Shown: positions 33,883 through 42,631 of the stretch, in pieces
Numbering within the stretch: position 1 is the first letter of the stretch
Layout: the number at the start of each line of letters is the position of its first letter
Assembly (NCBI RefSeq): GCF_030719295.1
Contig: NZ_CP120997.1
Location: 6,892,001-6,956,000 of the forward strand
Origin: Streptomyces sp. Mut1
GTDB lineage: Bacteria; Actinomycetota; Actinomycetes; Streptomycetales; Streptomycetaceae
DNA length: 64,000 nucleotides
Reading direction: 5' to 3'
Made by a program: the position numbers and the translations under genes
The notes under the pieces: model-generated
Told to the model about the DNA's origin: nothing
What the model saw: the letters and a program-made list of their open reading frames with translations, nothing else
Database searches by the model: none

Positions 33883-35556
33883 TCAGTTGCCGGAGCCGTT
33901 CTTGTCGAGAATGTCCTGGTACCAGTCGCGGAGCTTGTCGCCGCCGCTCTTCTTCCAGGTGTTCACCGCTTCGTCCACGTCGCTGACCTTCTTGCGGCCG
34001 CGGCGGATGTCCTTCTGGAGGTCGTCGAACGGCGTGTACAGCGAGGCGTAGCGCTGCGGTTCGACGACCTGCATGCCGAAGAAGAGGGGCTTCTTGACGT
34101 GCGGGGCCTGGCGCGCCATCCAGCCGGCGTAGTCCTTGGCCAGCTGCGGCTGGTCGGGGTAGGCGATGGAGGTGGGCGGCGAGGCGACGAACAGGAAGGT
34201 GGAGGGCTGGGCCTCCTCGACACCCTGCGGGGTGTAGGTCGGAGACCCGTCCTTGATCGTGTAGTGGGTGCCCTTCACGCCGTAGTTGGTGAGCATGAAC
34301 TCCTCGGTGCCGTACGGCGCGGCCGCGTAGTCGGCGATCGCGAGGAACTCCTCGATCTTCGCCTTGGACAGCTTCTTGCTGAGGAAGGTGAAGATGCCGG
34401 CCGGGTCGTCCTGCCACAGCACCGGCCTGCCGCCGTCCTGGCTGAAGAAGTCGAGCGCCTGCATGTCGAACTTCGGGTTGGCGGCCGCCTGTTCGGTGAC
34501 CATGCCCTTCCAGCCGCCGGTGCCGTCGTTGTACATGACGACGTGGCCGCTGGTGAAGCGGATCTTGGCGTCGGCGTCCTTGTTGGCCTCGGCGTCCGGG
34601 TGGACGTAACCGCCGTCGTGGAGCTTGCGGGCGAAGGCGAGCGCCTCGCGGTACTCCTTCGTCTCGATCTTGTGGACCAGCTTGCCGTTCTCCAGCTGCC
34701 AGTAGTGCGGCGCGTCGGGCAGCAGGCCGAATATCTTCTGGACGCAGGTCCACAGGTCGTCGAAGGCCCAGACCTTGTTCCTGGGAGCGGTGTACTCCTT
34801 GCCGAAGGCCAGCAGGTCGTCCGCGCTCGCCGGGACGGCTCCGGAGCCGATGAGGTCCTTGCGGTAGAAGATCGCGTTGCCGATGACCGGCGTCGGCATG
34901 GGCAGCCCGCGCAGCTTGCCGCCGAAGACGGAGTACTGCCAGGCGCCGGTCGGGATGTTCGCCAGGTTCGGGTACTTCTTGACGGCGTCGCCCGCCAGGT
35001 ACGGGGAGAGATCCGCGAACTTGGCGGTGATCGCGTTGCGGATCTGTCCCTGCATGTTCCAGCCGGGGATGGTCATGACGTCCGGGATGTCCGAGCCGGC
35101 GAGCACGGCACCGATCTTGTCCTGGTAGGTGTTGCCGTCCTGCGGGTCGAAGTTGAGCGTCGCGCCGACCGCCTTGTTCACGGCCGTGTAGTACGGGTTG
35201 TTCTTCTTCGGGACCGTGCCCCACAGCGGGGTCATGACCCGGAACTCCGAGCCCTTGCCCGGGACCGACTTGACGGAGACCACCAGCGGGTCCGGCAGCT
35301 TGGTGAAGCCGGGGCTCGAACCGTTGACACCGGGGACGTCGGGCTCGACGAGGTTCAGCGGGGCGTAGCTCGGCACGACCTTCTTCAGGGCCTTGCCCGT
35401 GGTCGTGCCCTCCTTGCTCCCGGCACCGGAGCCGGAGCCGCCGCACGCGGCGAGCAGCGGCACCCCGCCGGCCACGGCGACGGCCGCCACCGCGCCGGTG
35501 GCGAGGAAGCTTCTCCGGCTCGGGGCCGTGGAGGAGGGGGAGGAATTCGGCGTCAT
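33883..35556 (-). CDS. Extracellular solute-binding lipoprotein for oligosaccharides
   Basis: 557 residues, large for a binding protein and typical of LplA/YtcQ-like proteins that bind long oligosaccharides. The N-terminus carries a twin-arginine motif (SRRSFLATG) and lipobox LAAC near residue 38, then a Gly/Ser linker. Aromatic residues are frequent in the mature part, as expected for stacking on sugars. It heads a six-gene minus-strand unit (binding protein, two permeases, GH42, GH95, GH12). Its promoter region is divergent from GH3 and contains LacI operators. Ligand inferred to be xyloglucan oligosaccharides. Confidence 0.9.
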   Translation of the reverse strand: MTPNSSPSSTAPSRRSFLATGAVAAVAVAGGVPLLAACGGSGSGAGSKEGTTTGKALKKVVPSYAPLNLVEPDVPGVNGSSPGFTKLPDPLVVSVKSVPGKGSEFRVMTPLWGTVPKKNNPYYTAVNKAVGATLNFDPQDGNTYQDKIGAVLAGSDIPDVMTIPGWNMQGQIRNAITAKFADLSPYLAGDAVKKYPNLANIPTGAWQYSVFGGKLRGLPMPTPVIGNAIFYRKDLIGSGAVPASADDLLAFGKEYTAPRNKVWAFDDLWTCVQKIFGLLPDAPHYWQLENGKLVHKIETKEYREALAFARKLHDGGYVHPDAEANKDADAKIRFTSGHVVMYNDGTGGWKGMVTEQAAANPKFDMQALDFFSQDGGRPVLWQDDPAGIFTFLSKKLSKAKIEEFLAIADYAAAPYGTEEFMLTNYGVKGTHYTIKDGSPTYTPQGVEEAQPSTFLFVASPPTSIAYPDQPQLAKDYAGWMARQAPHVKKPLFFGMQVVEPQRYASLYTPFDDLQKDIRRGRKKVSDVDEAVNTWKKSGGDKLRDWYQDILDKNGSGN

Positions 35557-35667
35557 TGCGTCAACCCTTCGAGGCGCACCAGGACGACACGCGGCGGGGC
35601 GACCGCCGTCCGGTTCCTGTGTCTGAGGTGGAGCGTTGCTGGCTGAGCCGGTGTCACCGGCCCCAGG

Positions 35668-35679
35668 TGAAGCGGTTCA
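35668..35679. promoter_or_regulatory. Weak LacI-like operator
   Basis: TGAAGCGGTTCA is palindromic except at its centre and resembles the strong operators nearby. It would lie in the 5' leader of the binding-protein transcript and could be an auxiliary repressor site. Confidence 0.4.
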
Positions 35680-35748
35680 ACAAGGAGGCGGTGGAGCGTG
35701 TCGCCGTCCCGGGAAATCAAGGGCGCCGGGCGCCCCATCGAAGCTCTG

Positions 35749-35762
35749 TCGAAGCGCTTCGA
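35749..35762. promoter_or_regulatory. LacI-type operator 3 (binding-protein side)
   Basis: Perfect palindrome TCGAAGCGCTTCGA, identical in core to the two sites before the LacI gene. It lies 10 nt downstream of the predicted minus-strand -10 element, near the expected transcription start, the classic place for repression. A half-site, ATCGAAGC, occurs just beside it at 35737-35744. Confidence 0.75.
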
Positions 35763-35772
35763 TGTTGCAGCG

Positions 35773-35801
35773 AGGTTAAGTGAAGGGTCTGTGTGGCACA
35801 A
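35773..35801 (-). promoter_or_regulatory. Putative promoter of the oligosaccharide importer operon
   Basis: On the minus strand TTGTGC (35801-35796) and TAACCT (35778-35773) are separated by exactly 17 nt. The LacI operator follows directly downstream, which supports the assignment. Confidence 0.5.
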
Positions 35802-35890
35802 GGCTTCGTTTCCAGATTCCTCCGACCCGTTTCCGAACCGTTTCCTGATGCCCCCGCGTCGCACCGGGTGCGCGGCTCGGCGCCGGGCCC

Positions 35891-35920
35891 TTGACACGTA
35901 CGGGGTCGGCCGTTGAGCAT
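35891..35920 (+). promoter_or_regulatory. Putative promoter of the GH3-GH31 operon
   Basis: A consensus TTGACA (35891-35896) is followed after 18 nt by GAGCAT (35915-35920), a weak -10. The LacI operator starts at its last base, so repressor and polymerase would compete. The -10 assignment is uncertain. Confidence 0.45.
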
Positions 35921-35933
35921 CGAAGCGCTTCGA
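35920..35933. promoter_or_regulatory. LacI-type operator 4 (GH3 side)
   Basis: Perfect palindrome TCGAAGCGCTTCGA, 81 nt before the GH3 start and 171 nt from operator 3. Two well-spaced identical sites in one divergent region allow coordinate repression of both operons by the LacI protein encoded at 25390. Confidence 0.75.
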
Positions 35934-36013
35934 AAGATCGTCCGAGGCTCCACGAGGGCTCGCACGAGGCGCCGACACCGCCATACCTCCCACCTTTGAA
36001 GAAGGACCCGCAC

Positions 36014-38878
36014 GTGACGGAACAACCGCAGCCCTTCCGCGACCCGCAGCTGCCCTTCGCCGAGCGCGTCGAGGATCTGCTTCAGCGGCTCACCCTCGAC
36101 GAGCGCATCGCGATGCTGCACCAGTTCGCGCCGGCGGTGGACCGGCTCGGGCTCGGCGCCTTCCGTACCGGCCAGGAGGCCCTGCACGGCGTCGCCTGGA
36201 TGGGCACGGCCACGGTCTTCCCGCAGGCCGTGGGGCTCGGTGCCACCTGGAACGACGAACTGGTGCGCCGGGTCGGCGAAGCCGTGGGCGACGAGGTCCG
36301 CGCCAAGCGCGCCCAGGACGACCGGGTCGGGCTCAACGTCTGGGCCCCCACCGTGAACCTGCTGCGCCATCCGCTGTGGGGGCGCGGTGAGGAGGGGTAC
36401 TCCGAGGACGCCGGTCTCACCTCCGCCATCGCGGTCGCCTACACCCGGGGCCTGCGCGGCGACCACCCGCACTACTGGCGGACCGCCCCGGTCCTCAAGC
36501 ACTGGCTCGCCCACAACAACGAGACGGACCGCGACACCTCGTCCTCCTCGGTCGGCCCCCGGGTCCTGCGCGAATACGACCTCAAGGCCTTCCGGGACGC
36601 CGTTCGGGCGGGCGCGGTGGCCGGGGTGATGCCCGCGTACAACCTGGTCAACGGGCGCCCCAACCACGTCTCGCCACTCCTCGCACGCCACCTGCGCACC
36701 TGGACGGACCAGCCCCTGGTCGTCTGCTCCGACGCCGGCGCACCGACCAACCTCGTCGACAGCGAGCACTACTTCGACACTCACGAGGAGGCGACGGCCG
36801 CCTCCCTGCGCGCGGGCGTCGACAGCTTCACCGACCACGGCCAGGACTCCGCCGTCATGACCGGCCGCGTCAGGGGCGCGCTGGAACGCGGACTGCTGGA
36901 CGAGCACGACATCGACACCGCCGTCCGGCGCCTGCTCCACATGCGCTTCGCGCTCGGCGAGTTCGACCCCGCGCTCGACCCGTACGCGGACACCTCCGCC
37001 TTCGACACCGAGGAGCACCGGGCCCTCGCCCTGGAGGCCGCCGAGCAGGCCGTCGTCCTCCTCAAGAACGACGGGCTGCTGCCGCTCGACCCCGCCGCCG
37101 GAAAGACCGTCGCCGTCGTCGGGCTCCTCGCCGACGCCTGCAAACTCGACTGGTACAGCGGCACCCTCATCCACCGCTCGACCCCGCTCGACGGGCTGCG
37201 GGCGCGCTTCGGCGCCGACCGCGTCGTCCACGCCGAGGGCGCCGACCTGGTCCGGATCAAGTGCGCGGACGGCTGGCTCCAGGTGCCCCCGGCGCGCGGC
37301 GGCCAGGAGGCGGCGCGCGGGGTCGAGGGCGCCCTCGACCCCGCACTGCTCGCCGGCCGCACCGACCTGCCCCCGCTGACCTGCGGCGACACCCCGTCCG
37401 AGCTGGCGCTCGTGGACTGGGGCAACGGCGTGATCACCCTGCGGGAACCGGACGGACGCTATCTGTCCGTCGCCGAGGACGGCTTTGTGCGCGCCTCCGC
37501 CGACGAGCCCGGCGGCTGGGTCGTCCAGGAGACCTTCCGCTGGGAAGAGGTGGAAGGCCACGCCGGCGGTCACCGCCTTCTGCACATCGGAACGGGTGGG
37601 TATGTCTCTGTCGCCGCCGACGGCGTAAAGGTTGCCGCCCCGGGCGAAGAAGTTTCCGGCGGCACCGGGACCGTCTTCGAGACCGAGGTGACCGAGCGCG
37701 GCGAGGACGCCGTCGCCCGCGCCGCCGCCGCGGCCGACACCGTGATCGTGGTGGCCGGCAACGACCCGCACATCAACGGCCGCGAGACCGAGGACCGCAC
37801 CACCCTCGCCCTGCCCGCCCAGCAGGAACGCCTCTGGCGCGCCGCGCACGCCGCCAACCCGCGCACGGTCCTGGCGGTCACCTCGCCCTACCCGTACGCC
37901 CTCACCGACGCGGCCGCCGCGCTGCCCGCGCTGCTGTGGACCGCGCACGGCGGCCAGGCCGCGGGCACCGCGCTCGCCCGGGTCCTGGCGGGCGACGTCT
38001 CCCCGGCCGGCCGGCTCCCGCAGACCTGGTACACCTCCGACGCGGAACTGCCCGGCCTGCTCGACTACGACATCATCGGCTCACGGCAGACCTACCTCTA
38101 CTACGAGGGCGCCCCGCTCTACGCGTTCGGCCACGGACTCACGTACGGCGAGTTCACCTACGGCGACCTGACCGCCGAACGCGAGGGCGACCTGCTGCAC
38201 GTCTCGCTGACCGTCACCAACACGGGCACCGTCGCCTCCGACGAGGTCGCCCAGCTGTACGTACGGGCCGTCGCCCCGTCCGTCGCCCGGCCGCTGCGCC
38301 AGCTGGCCGGCCACCGCAGGCTCCACCTGGCCCCCGGCGCCGCCGAGCGCGTCGCCCTCACCGTGCCGGTCGGGGAACTCGGCCACTGGGATGTGGCGCA
38401 CGGCCGCTGGACCGTCGAGCCCGGCGCGTACGAGATCCAGGCGGGCGCCTCCAGCGCGGACATCCGGCTCGTCACGGTCCTCACCGTCGACGGCGATCCG
38501 GCCGGGCCGCGCCCGCTCCTGGTCCGCGGCCTGGAGGCGGCCGACTACGACGAACAGCTGGCCACCGAGATCGTGGACCGCGCGAAGACGGACGGCGACG
38601 CGGTCACCGCCGGCGCCGAAGCGAACGAACTCCTCTACCGGCGCTGCGACTTCGCCGAAGGGGTGAGCGGCGTCGAGGTCCTCGCCTCCGGCGAGGGGGC
38701 CGTCCTGATCACCGTCGGCGGCAGCACGGTCACCGTCCCCGTCCCGGCCACCGAAGGGCCGTACGACTACCGCACCTTCCGGGCCGGACTGGACGCCTCC
38801 GGCGTCGGCGACCTGCGGATCGCCCTGCGCGGCACCGTACGCCTGGCCCGGCTCGCCTTCACCGGGAGCGGCGAGTGA
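36014..38878 (+). CDS. GH3 beta-glucosidase/beta-xylosidase with inserted beta-trefoil-like domain, cytoplasmic
   Basis: 954 residues from GTG preceded by GAAGGA. No signal peptide. The N-terminal barrel has KHWLAHNNETD near residue 161 and the nucleophile Asp in VVCSDAGAP near 238. The alpha/beta sandwich domain has NGRETEDRTTLALP near residue 585, corresponding to the acid/base region. Between them, at about residues 465-545, is an extra beta-rich segment (DGRYLSVAEDGFVRA, GGYVSVAADGVKVAA) that looks like a fascin or ricin-type trefoil. An Fn3-like domain and a C-terminal module follow. It probably removes backbone glucose from xyloglucan oligosaccharides, alternating with the adjacent alpha-xylosidase. 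Confidence 0.9.
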   Translation: MTEQPQPFRDPQLPFAERVEDLLQRLTLDERIAMLHQFAPAVDRLGLGAFRTGQEALHGVAWMGTATVFPQAVGLGATWNDELVRRVGEAVGDEVRAKRAQDDRVGLNVWAPTVNLLRHPLWGRGEEGYSEDAGLTSAIAVAYTRGLRGDHPHYWRTAPVLKHWLAHNNETDRDTSSSSVGPRVLREYDLKAFRDAVRAGAVAGVMPAYNLVNGRPNHVSPLLARHLRTWTDQPLVVCSDAGAPTNLVDSEHYFDTHEEATAASLRAGVDSFTDHGQDSAVMTGRVRGALERGLLDEHDIDTAVRRLLHMRFALGEFDPALDPYADTSAFDTEEHRALALEAAEQAVVLLKNDGLLPLDPAAGKTVAVVGLLADACKLDWYSGTLIHRSTPLDGLRARFGADRVVHAEGADLVRIKCADGWLQVPPARGGQEAARGVEGALDPALLAGRTDLPPLTCGDTPSELALVDWGNGVITLREPDGRYLSVAEDGFVRASADEPGGWVVQETFRWEEVEGHAGGHRLLHIGTGGYVSVAADGVKVAAPGEEVSGGTGTVFETEVTERGEDAVARAAAAADTVIVVAGNDPHINGRETEDRTTLALPAQQERLWRAAHAANPRTVLAVTSPYPYALTDAAAALPALLWTAHGGQAAGTALARVLAGDVSPAGRLPQTWYTSDAELPGLLDYDIIGSRQTYLYYEGAPLYAFGHGLTYGEFTYGDLTAEREGDLLHVSLTVTNTGTVASDEVAQLYVRAVAPSVARPLRQLAGHRRLHLAPGAAERVALTVPVGELGHWDVAHGRWTVEPGAYEIQAGASSADIRLVTVLTVDGDPAGPRPLLVRGLEAADYDEQLATEIVDRAKTDGDAVTAGAEANELLYRRCDFAEGVSGVEVLASGEGAVLITVGGSTVTVPVPATEGPYDYRTFRAGLDASGVGDLRIALRGTVRLARLAFTGSGE

Positions 38879-38939
38879 ACCGCGCCCCGGCCCGTCCCTC
38901 TCTTCCTCCCTCTCCCGTTGCCCCCGGCAAGGAGTCCGT

Positions 38940-41219
38940 ATGAAGTTCACCGATGGCTTCTGGCTCATGCGTGAGGGCGTACGCGCCTCCTACGCGACCG
39001 AGATCCGCGATCTGCGCGTCGGCGCCGACCAGTTCACCGCGTACGCGGCGGTGAAACGGGTCGACGCCCGCGGTGACACCCTCAACACCCCGCTCATCAC
39101 CGTCGACTGCTTCTCCCCGGCCGAGGGGATCATCGGCGTCCGCACCACGCACCACGCGGGCAGGGCCCGCCGGGGCCCCGACTTCGCCTTCCCCGGGCTC
39201 GACCCGGCGGCCTCCGGCGCCCGCACCCGGCAGGACGGGGCGGTCACCGAACTCACCAGCGGCCCGCTGACGTTGCGCATGGACGGCGAGGGCCCCTGGG
39301 GTCTGACCTTCCTCGACGCCGACGGCCGCCGCCTGACGGGGGTCGACACCAAGGGCACCGCCTTCGCCACCACCCCGGACGGCGCCCACCACATGGTCAC
39401 CCAGCTCGCCCTGGCGGTCGGGGAGAACATCTACGGGCTGGGCGAGCGCTTCACCCCGTACGTCAAGAACGGCCAGAGCGTGGACATCTGGCAGGCCGAC
39501 GGCGGCACCAGCAGCGAACTCGCCTACAAGAACATCCCGTTCTACCTCTCCTCGCGCGGCTACGGCGTCTTCGTCAACCACCCCGGCAAGGTCTCCTTCG
39601 AGGTCGGCTCGGAGTCGGTCGGGCAGGTGCAGTTCAGCGTCGAGGACCAGTCGCTGGAGTTCTACATCGTCGCCGGGCCGACCCCCAAGGAGGTGCTGGC
39701 CCGCTACACCGCGCTCACCGGCCGCCCGGCCCTGCCCCCCGCCTGGTCCTTCGGCCTGTGGCTGACGACGTCCTTCTGCACCTCCTACGACGAGGAGACC
39801 GTCACCTCGTTCGTGGACGGCATGGCCGAACGCGACATCCCGCTCTCCGTCTTCCACTTCGACTGCTTCTGGATGCGCGAGTACCAGTGGTCGGACTTCC
39901 TGTGGGACCCGGACGTCTTCCCCGATCCGGAAGGCATGCTGACCCGGCTGAAGGAGCGCGGGCTGCGGATCAGCATGTGGATCAACCCGTACATCGCCCA
40001 GAAGTCCGCGCTGTTCGCCGAGGGCGCCGAGCTCGGTCATCTGGTCCGCCGTCCCAACGGCGACGTGTGGCAGTGGGACCTGTGGCAGCCCGGCATGGCC
40101 CTGGTCGACTTCACCAGCCCGGCCGCGCGCGAGTGGTACACCGCCAAGCTCCGCGTCCTGCTGGACCAGGGCGTCGACTGCTTCAAGACCGACTTCGGCG
40201 AGCGCATCCCCACCGACGTCGTCTGGCACGACGGCTCCGACCCGGAGCGCATGCACAACTACTACGCGCAGATCTACAACAGGACGGTCTTCGAACTCCT
40301 GGAGAAGGAGCGCGGCCACGGCGAGGCGGTCCTCTTCGCCCGCTCGGCGACGGCCGGCGGCCAGCAGTTCCCCGTCCACTGGGGCGGCGACTGCTTCGCC
40401 TCGTTCACGGCGATGGCCGAATCGCTGCGCGGCGGTCTCTCGCTGAGCCTGTCCGGGTTCGGCTTCTGGAGCCACGACATCGGCGGCTTCGAGGGCACCC
40501 CCGACCCGGCGGTCTTCAAGCGATGGCTCGCCTTCGGCCTGCTCTCCTCGCACAGCCGGCTGCACGGAAACGTCTCCTACCGGGTGCCGTGGGAGTTCGG
40601 CGAGGAAGCGGTGGACGTCGCCCGGAAGTTCACCCTCCTCAAGCACCGGCTGATGCCCTACCTGTACGAGGCCGCCGCCACCGCCCACCGCACCGGCGTC
40701 CCGATGATGCGGCCGATGCTGCTGGAGTTCCCCGGCGATCCGGCCACCCGGACACTGGACCGGCAGTACATGCTCGGCCCGGACCTGCTGGTCGCGCCGG
40801 TCTTCACGGAGGACGGCCAGGTCGAGTACTACGTTCCCGAGGGCACCTGGACCCATCTGCTGACCGGCGAGACGATCACCGGTCCCGTCTGGCGCCACGA
40901 GACGCACGGCTTCGACAGCCTGCCCGTCCTCGTACGCCCCGGCGCGGTCCTGCCCTGGGGCGACGACGACCAGCGCCCCGACGGTGACTGGCTCGACGGG
41001 CTCACCCTGCGTGTCTTCGGCGGCGGCCCCGGGGGCGACGGCGTGTCGGTCACCGTGCCGGACCTGACCGGTGCTAGCGCCGCCGCCTTCCGGGTGACGC
41101 GGGACGGGGACACCCTGACCGTCACCTCCGACCGGATCGACCGCCCCTACCGCGTGGTCGCCGAGGCGACCGGAGCGACGGGGGAGGGCACGGGCACGGT
41201 GACGGTGCGCGGCGCCTGA
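38940..41219 (+). CDS. GH31 alpha-xylosidase (YicI-like)
   Basis: 759 residues, ATG with AAGGAG 6 nt upstream, 61 nt after the GH3 gene. The N-terminal beta-sandwich opens with FTDGFWLMREGVRASYATEI, as in YicI. The barrel shows LSVFHFDCFWMREYQWSDF, the nucleophile Asp in CFKTDFGERIP near residue 417, and an acid/base Asp in HWGGDCFASF near 482. The KTDFGE form, rather than WxDMNE, is characteristic of alpha-xylosidases. No signal peptide, so it acts on imported oligosaccharides and removes the non-reducing-end xylose. The xylose can enter the xylA/xylB pathway encoded at 47.7-50.6 kb. Confidence 0.93.
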   Translation: MKFTDGFWLMREGVRASYATEIRDLRVGADQFTAYAAVKRVDARGDTLNTPLITVDCFSPAEGIIGVRTTHHAGRARRGPDFAFPGLDPAASGARTRQDGAVTELTSGPLTLRMDGEGPWGLTFLDADGRRLTGVDTKGTAFATTPDGAHHMVTQLALAVGENIYGLGERFTPYVKNGQSVDIWQADGGTSSELAYKNIPFYLSSRGYGVFVNHPGKVSFEVGSESVGQVQFSVEDQSLEFYIVAGPTPKEVLARYTALTGRPALPPAWSFGLWLTTSFCTSYDEETVTSFVDGMAERDIPLSVFHFDCFWMREYQWSDFLWDPDVFPDPEGMLTRLKERGLRISMWINPYIAQKSALFAEGAELGHLVRRPNGDVWQWDLWQPGMALVDFTSPAAREWYTAKLRVLLDQGVDCFKTDFGERIPTDVVWHDGSDPERMHNYYAQIYNRTVFELLEKERGHGEAVLFARSATAGGQQFPVHWGGDCFASFTAMAESLRGGLSLSLSGFGFWSHDIGGFEGTPDPAVFKRWLAFGLLSSHSRLHGNVSYRVPWEFGEEAVDVARKFTLLKHRLMPYLYEAAATAHRTGVPMMRPMLLEFPGDPATRTLDRQYMLGPDLLVAPVFTEDGQVEYYVPEGTWTHLLTGETITGPVWRHETHGFDSLPVLVRPGAVLPWGDDDQRPDGDWLDGLTLRVFGGGPGGDGVSVTVPDLTGASAAAFRVTRDGDTLTVTSDRIDRPYRVVAEATGATGEGTGTVTVRGA

Positions 41220-41224
41220 GCACG

Positions 41225-41261
41225 GGCGGGGCGGCGGTGGCCGGGCCCCCGCCGCCCCGCC
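41225..41261. terminator. Terminator between GH31 and DUF4232 genes
   Basis: A 13-bp perfect inverted repeat (GGCGGGGCGGCGG and complement) with an 11-nt loop lies between two convergent genes and ends at the last base before the DUF4232 stop codon. Confidence 0.75.
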
Positions 41262-41789
41262 TCAGCGCGTGCCGGCGGCCAGGGCCCGGTCGGCGGCTCC
41301 CGGCGAACCGTGCCACAGCGTGGTCACCGGTTCCCACACCCGGATGCCGTCCGCCATGCCCACCGCCGCCGCCCCGAACGTGACCCCGTGGTGCGCGGGG
41401 TCCGCCGCGACGGAGAGGCCGCGCACGACGTGGCCCTCGGTGGTCCCCGGCGCGGCCGTGCGCACGGCCGCGTACCCCTGCTCGCCCGGCGCGAGGAGGC
41501 GGACGCCGCTCGTGGCCGGAGGTACGGGCTGCGCCGATCCGTCCAGGTCCCGGAACGTGACCGTCGGGACGCGGTCCACGGCGCACACGCGGTCGCCCTC
41601 GTTGGTCACGGTGATCCGTGCCGTGTTCTGCTGCCCGCCGGGCGTGGCGGAGATACGGAGGGCCTTCTCCTGACAGGCGGCCGGGCGGAGCTGCGGCCCG
41701 GCGGTGGTCGTGGCCGACGCGCCGGGCGCGGTCAGGGCGACGGCGGCGGCAGCGGTGACGGCGGCGGTGAGAGCGAAGCGCGGACGCAT
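41262..41789 (-). CDS. Secreted DUF4232-domain protein
   Basis: 175 residues from ATG with GGGGAG upstream; an earlier in-frame start at 41870 lacks one. A Sec signal peptide (FALTAAVTAAAAVALTAPGASA) is followed by an immunoglobulin-like beta domain. Two Cys (AACQEKAL and DRVCAVD) fit the single disulphide typical of DUF4232, and NTARITVTNEGD is the conserved strand pair. Such proteins are exported by Streptomyces in numbers and have no assigned function. Convergent with GH31 and apparently unrelated to it. Confidence 0.85.
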   Translation of the reverse strand: MRPRFALTAAVTAAAAVALTAPGASATTTAGPQLRPAACQEKALRISATPGGQQNTARITVTNEGDRVCAVDRVPTVTFRDLDGSAQPVPPATSGVRLLAPGEQGYAAVRTAAPGTTEGHVVRGLSVAADPAHHGVTFGAAAVGMADGIRVWEPVTTLWHGSPGAADRALAAGTR

Positions 41790-41950
41790 GAGGTTTCTCC
41801 CCTGGATCGACTGGCTCGGCCGGCTTTCAGTCTGGACCGCAAGCCGTGCACACGCCCATAAATGCGACATATCGGTTCGACAATGTGTCGTGCCGGCTCG
41901 ACGCGCCGGGGTGCCGCCCGGCCGGAGGCTGCCTTGAGGGTTTCCGAATT

Positions 41951-41969
41951 TGCCTAAAAGCTTTAGGCA
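41951..41969. promoter_or_regulatory. TetR operator
   Basis: TGCCTAAA-AGC-TTTAGGCA is a perfect 8-bp inverted repeat with 3-nt spacer, strikingly AT-rich for this genome. It lies 41 nt before the TetR start. The TTTAGGCA arm could overlap the promoter, consistent with autorepression. Confidence 0.75.
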
Positions 41970-42009
41970 GGCGCATGATGGCCGTCACCGGACGAGGAGG
42001 GCGACGACC

Positions 42010-42579
42010 ATGGCGCGTGCGGGTCTGACCGCGGACCGCTTGACCAGGGCGGGAGCCGAGCTGGCCGACGAGGTCGGCTTCGAGCGGGTCACCGTGTCGG
42101 CGCTCGCCCGGCGGTTCGACGTCAAGGTCGCGAGTCTCTACTCGCACCTGAAGAACTCCCAGGACCTCAGGACCAGGATCGCCCTCCTCGCGCTGGAGGA
42201 ACTGGCCGACCGCGGCGCCGCCGCACTGGCGGGCCGGGCCGGCAAGGACGCCCTGAGCGCCTTCGCCGACGTGTACCGCGACTACGCCCGCGAGCACCCC
42301 GGCCGTTACGCGGCGGCCCAGCTGAAGCTCGACCCGGAAGCGGCGGCGGCCAGTGCCGGCGGCCGGCACGCGCGGATGACCCGGGCGATCCTGCGCGGCT
42401 ACGACCTGACCGAACCGGACCAGACACACGCCGTCCGGCTCCTGGGCAGCGTCTTCCACGGCTACGTCAGCCTGGAGGCCCAGGGAGGCTTCAGCCACAG
42501 CGCCCCCGACTCCCAGGAGTCCTGGTCCCGGGTCATCGACGCCCTCGACGCCCTCCTGCGGAACTGGCCCGCCCCCTGA
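42010..42579 (+). CDS. TetR/AcrR-family transcriptional regulator
   Basis: 189 residues. The start was placed at ATG 42010 after GAGGAGG; an upstream in-frame ATG at 41950 would run through the operator. The helix-turn-helix is FERVTVSALARRFDVKVASLYSHLKNSQDL. The C-terminal ligand domain with RLLGSVFHGYVSLEAQGGF resembles the TetR_C_33/WHG group. It is followed 52 nt later by an SGNH hydrolase gene on the same strand, likely its target or partner. The palindrome just upstream is the probable binding site. Confidence 0.92.
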   Translation: MARAGLTADRLTRAGAELADEVGFERVTVSALARRFDVKVASLYSHLKNSQDLRTRIALLALEELADRGAAALAGRAGKDALSAFADVYRDYAREHPGRYAAAQLKLDPEAAAASAGGRHARMTRAILRGYDLTEPDQTHAVRLLGSVFHGYVSLEAQGGFSHSAPDSQESWSRVIDALDALLRNWPAP

Positions 42580-42631
42580 CCGCCGCCCCCGCGCCCCGGA
42601 CCCCCAGCCCTCAGCGACAGCAGGTGGAGAC

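Larger units (their letters stand above)
35557..36013. other. Divergent control region of the xyloglucan units (457 nt, no gene)
   Basis: This gap separates the transporter/glycosidase operon from the GH3-GH31 operon. It holds two perfect LacI operators, one weaker palindrome, and one candidate promoter on each strand, listed separately. Open frames through it are short or lack ribosome sites, so no small protein is called. Confidence 0.8.
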
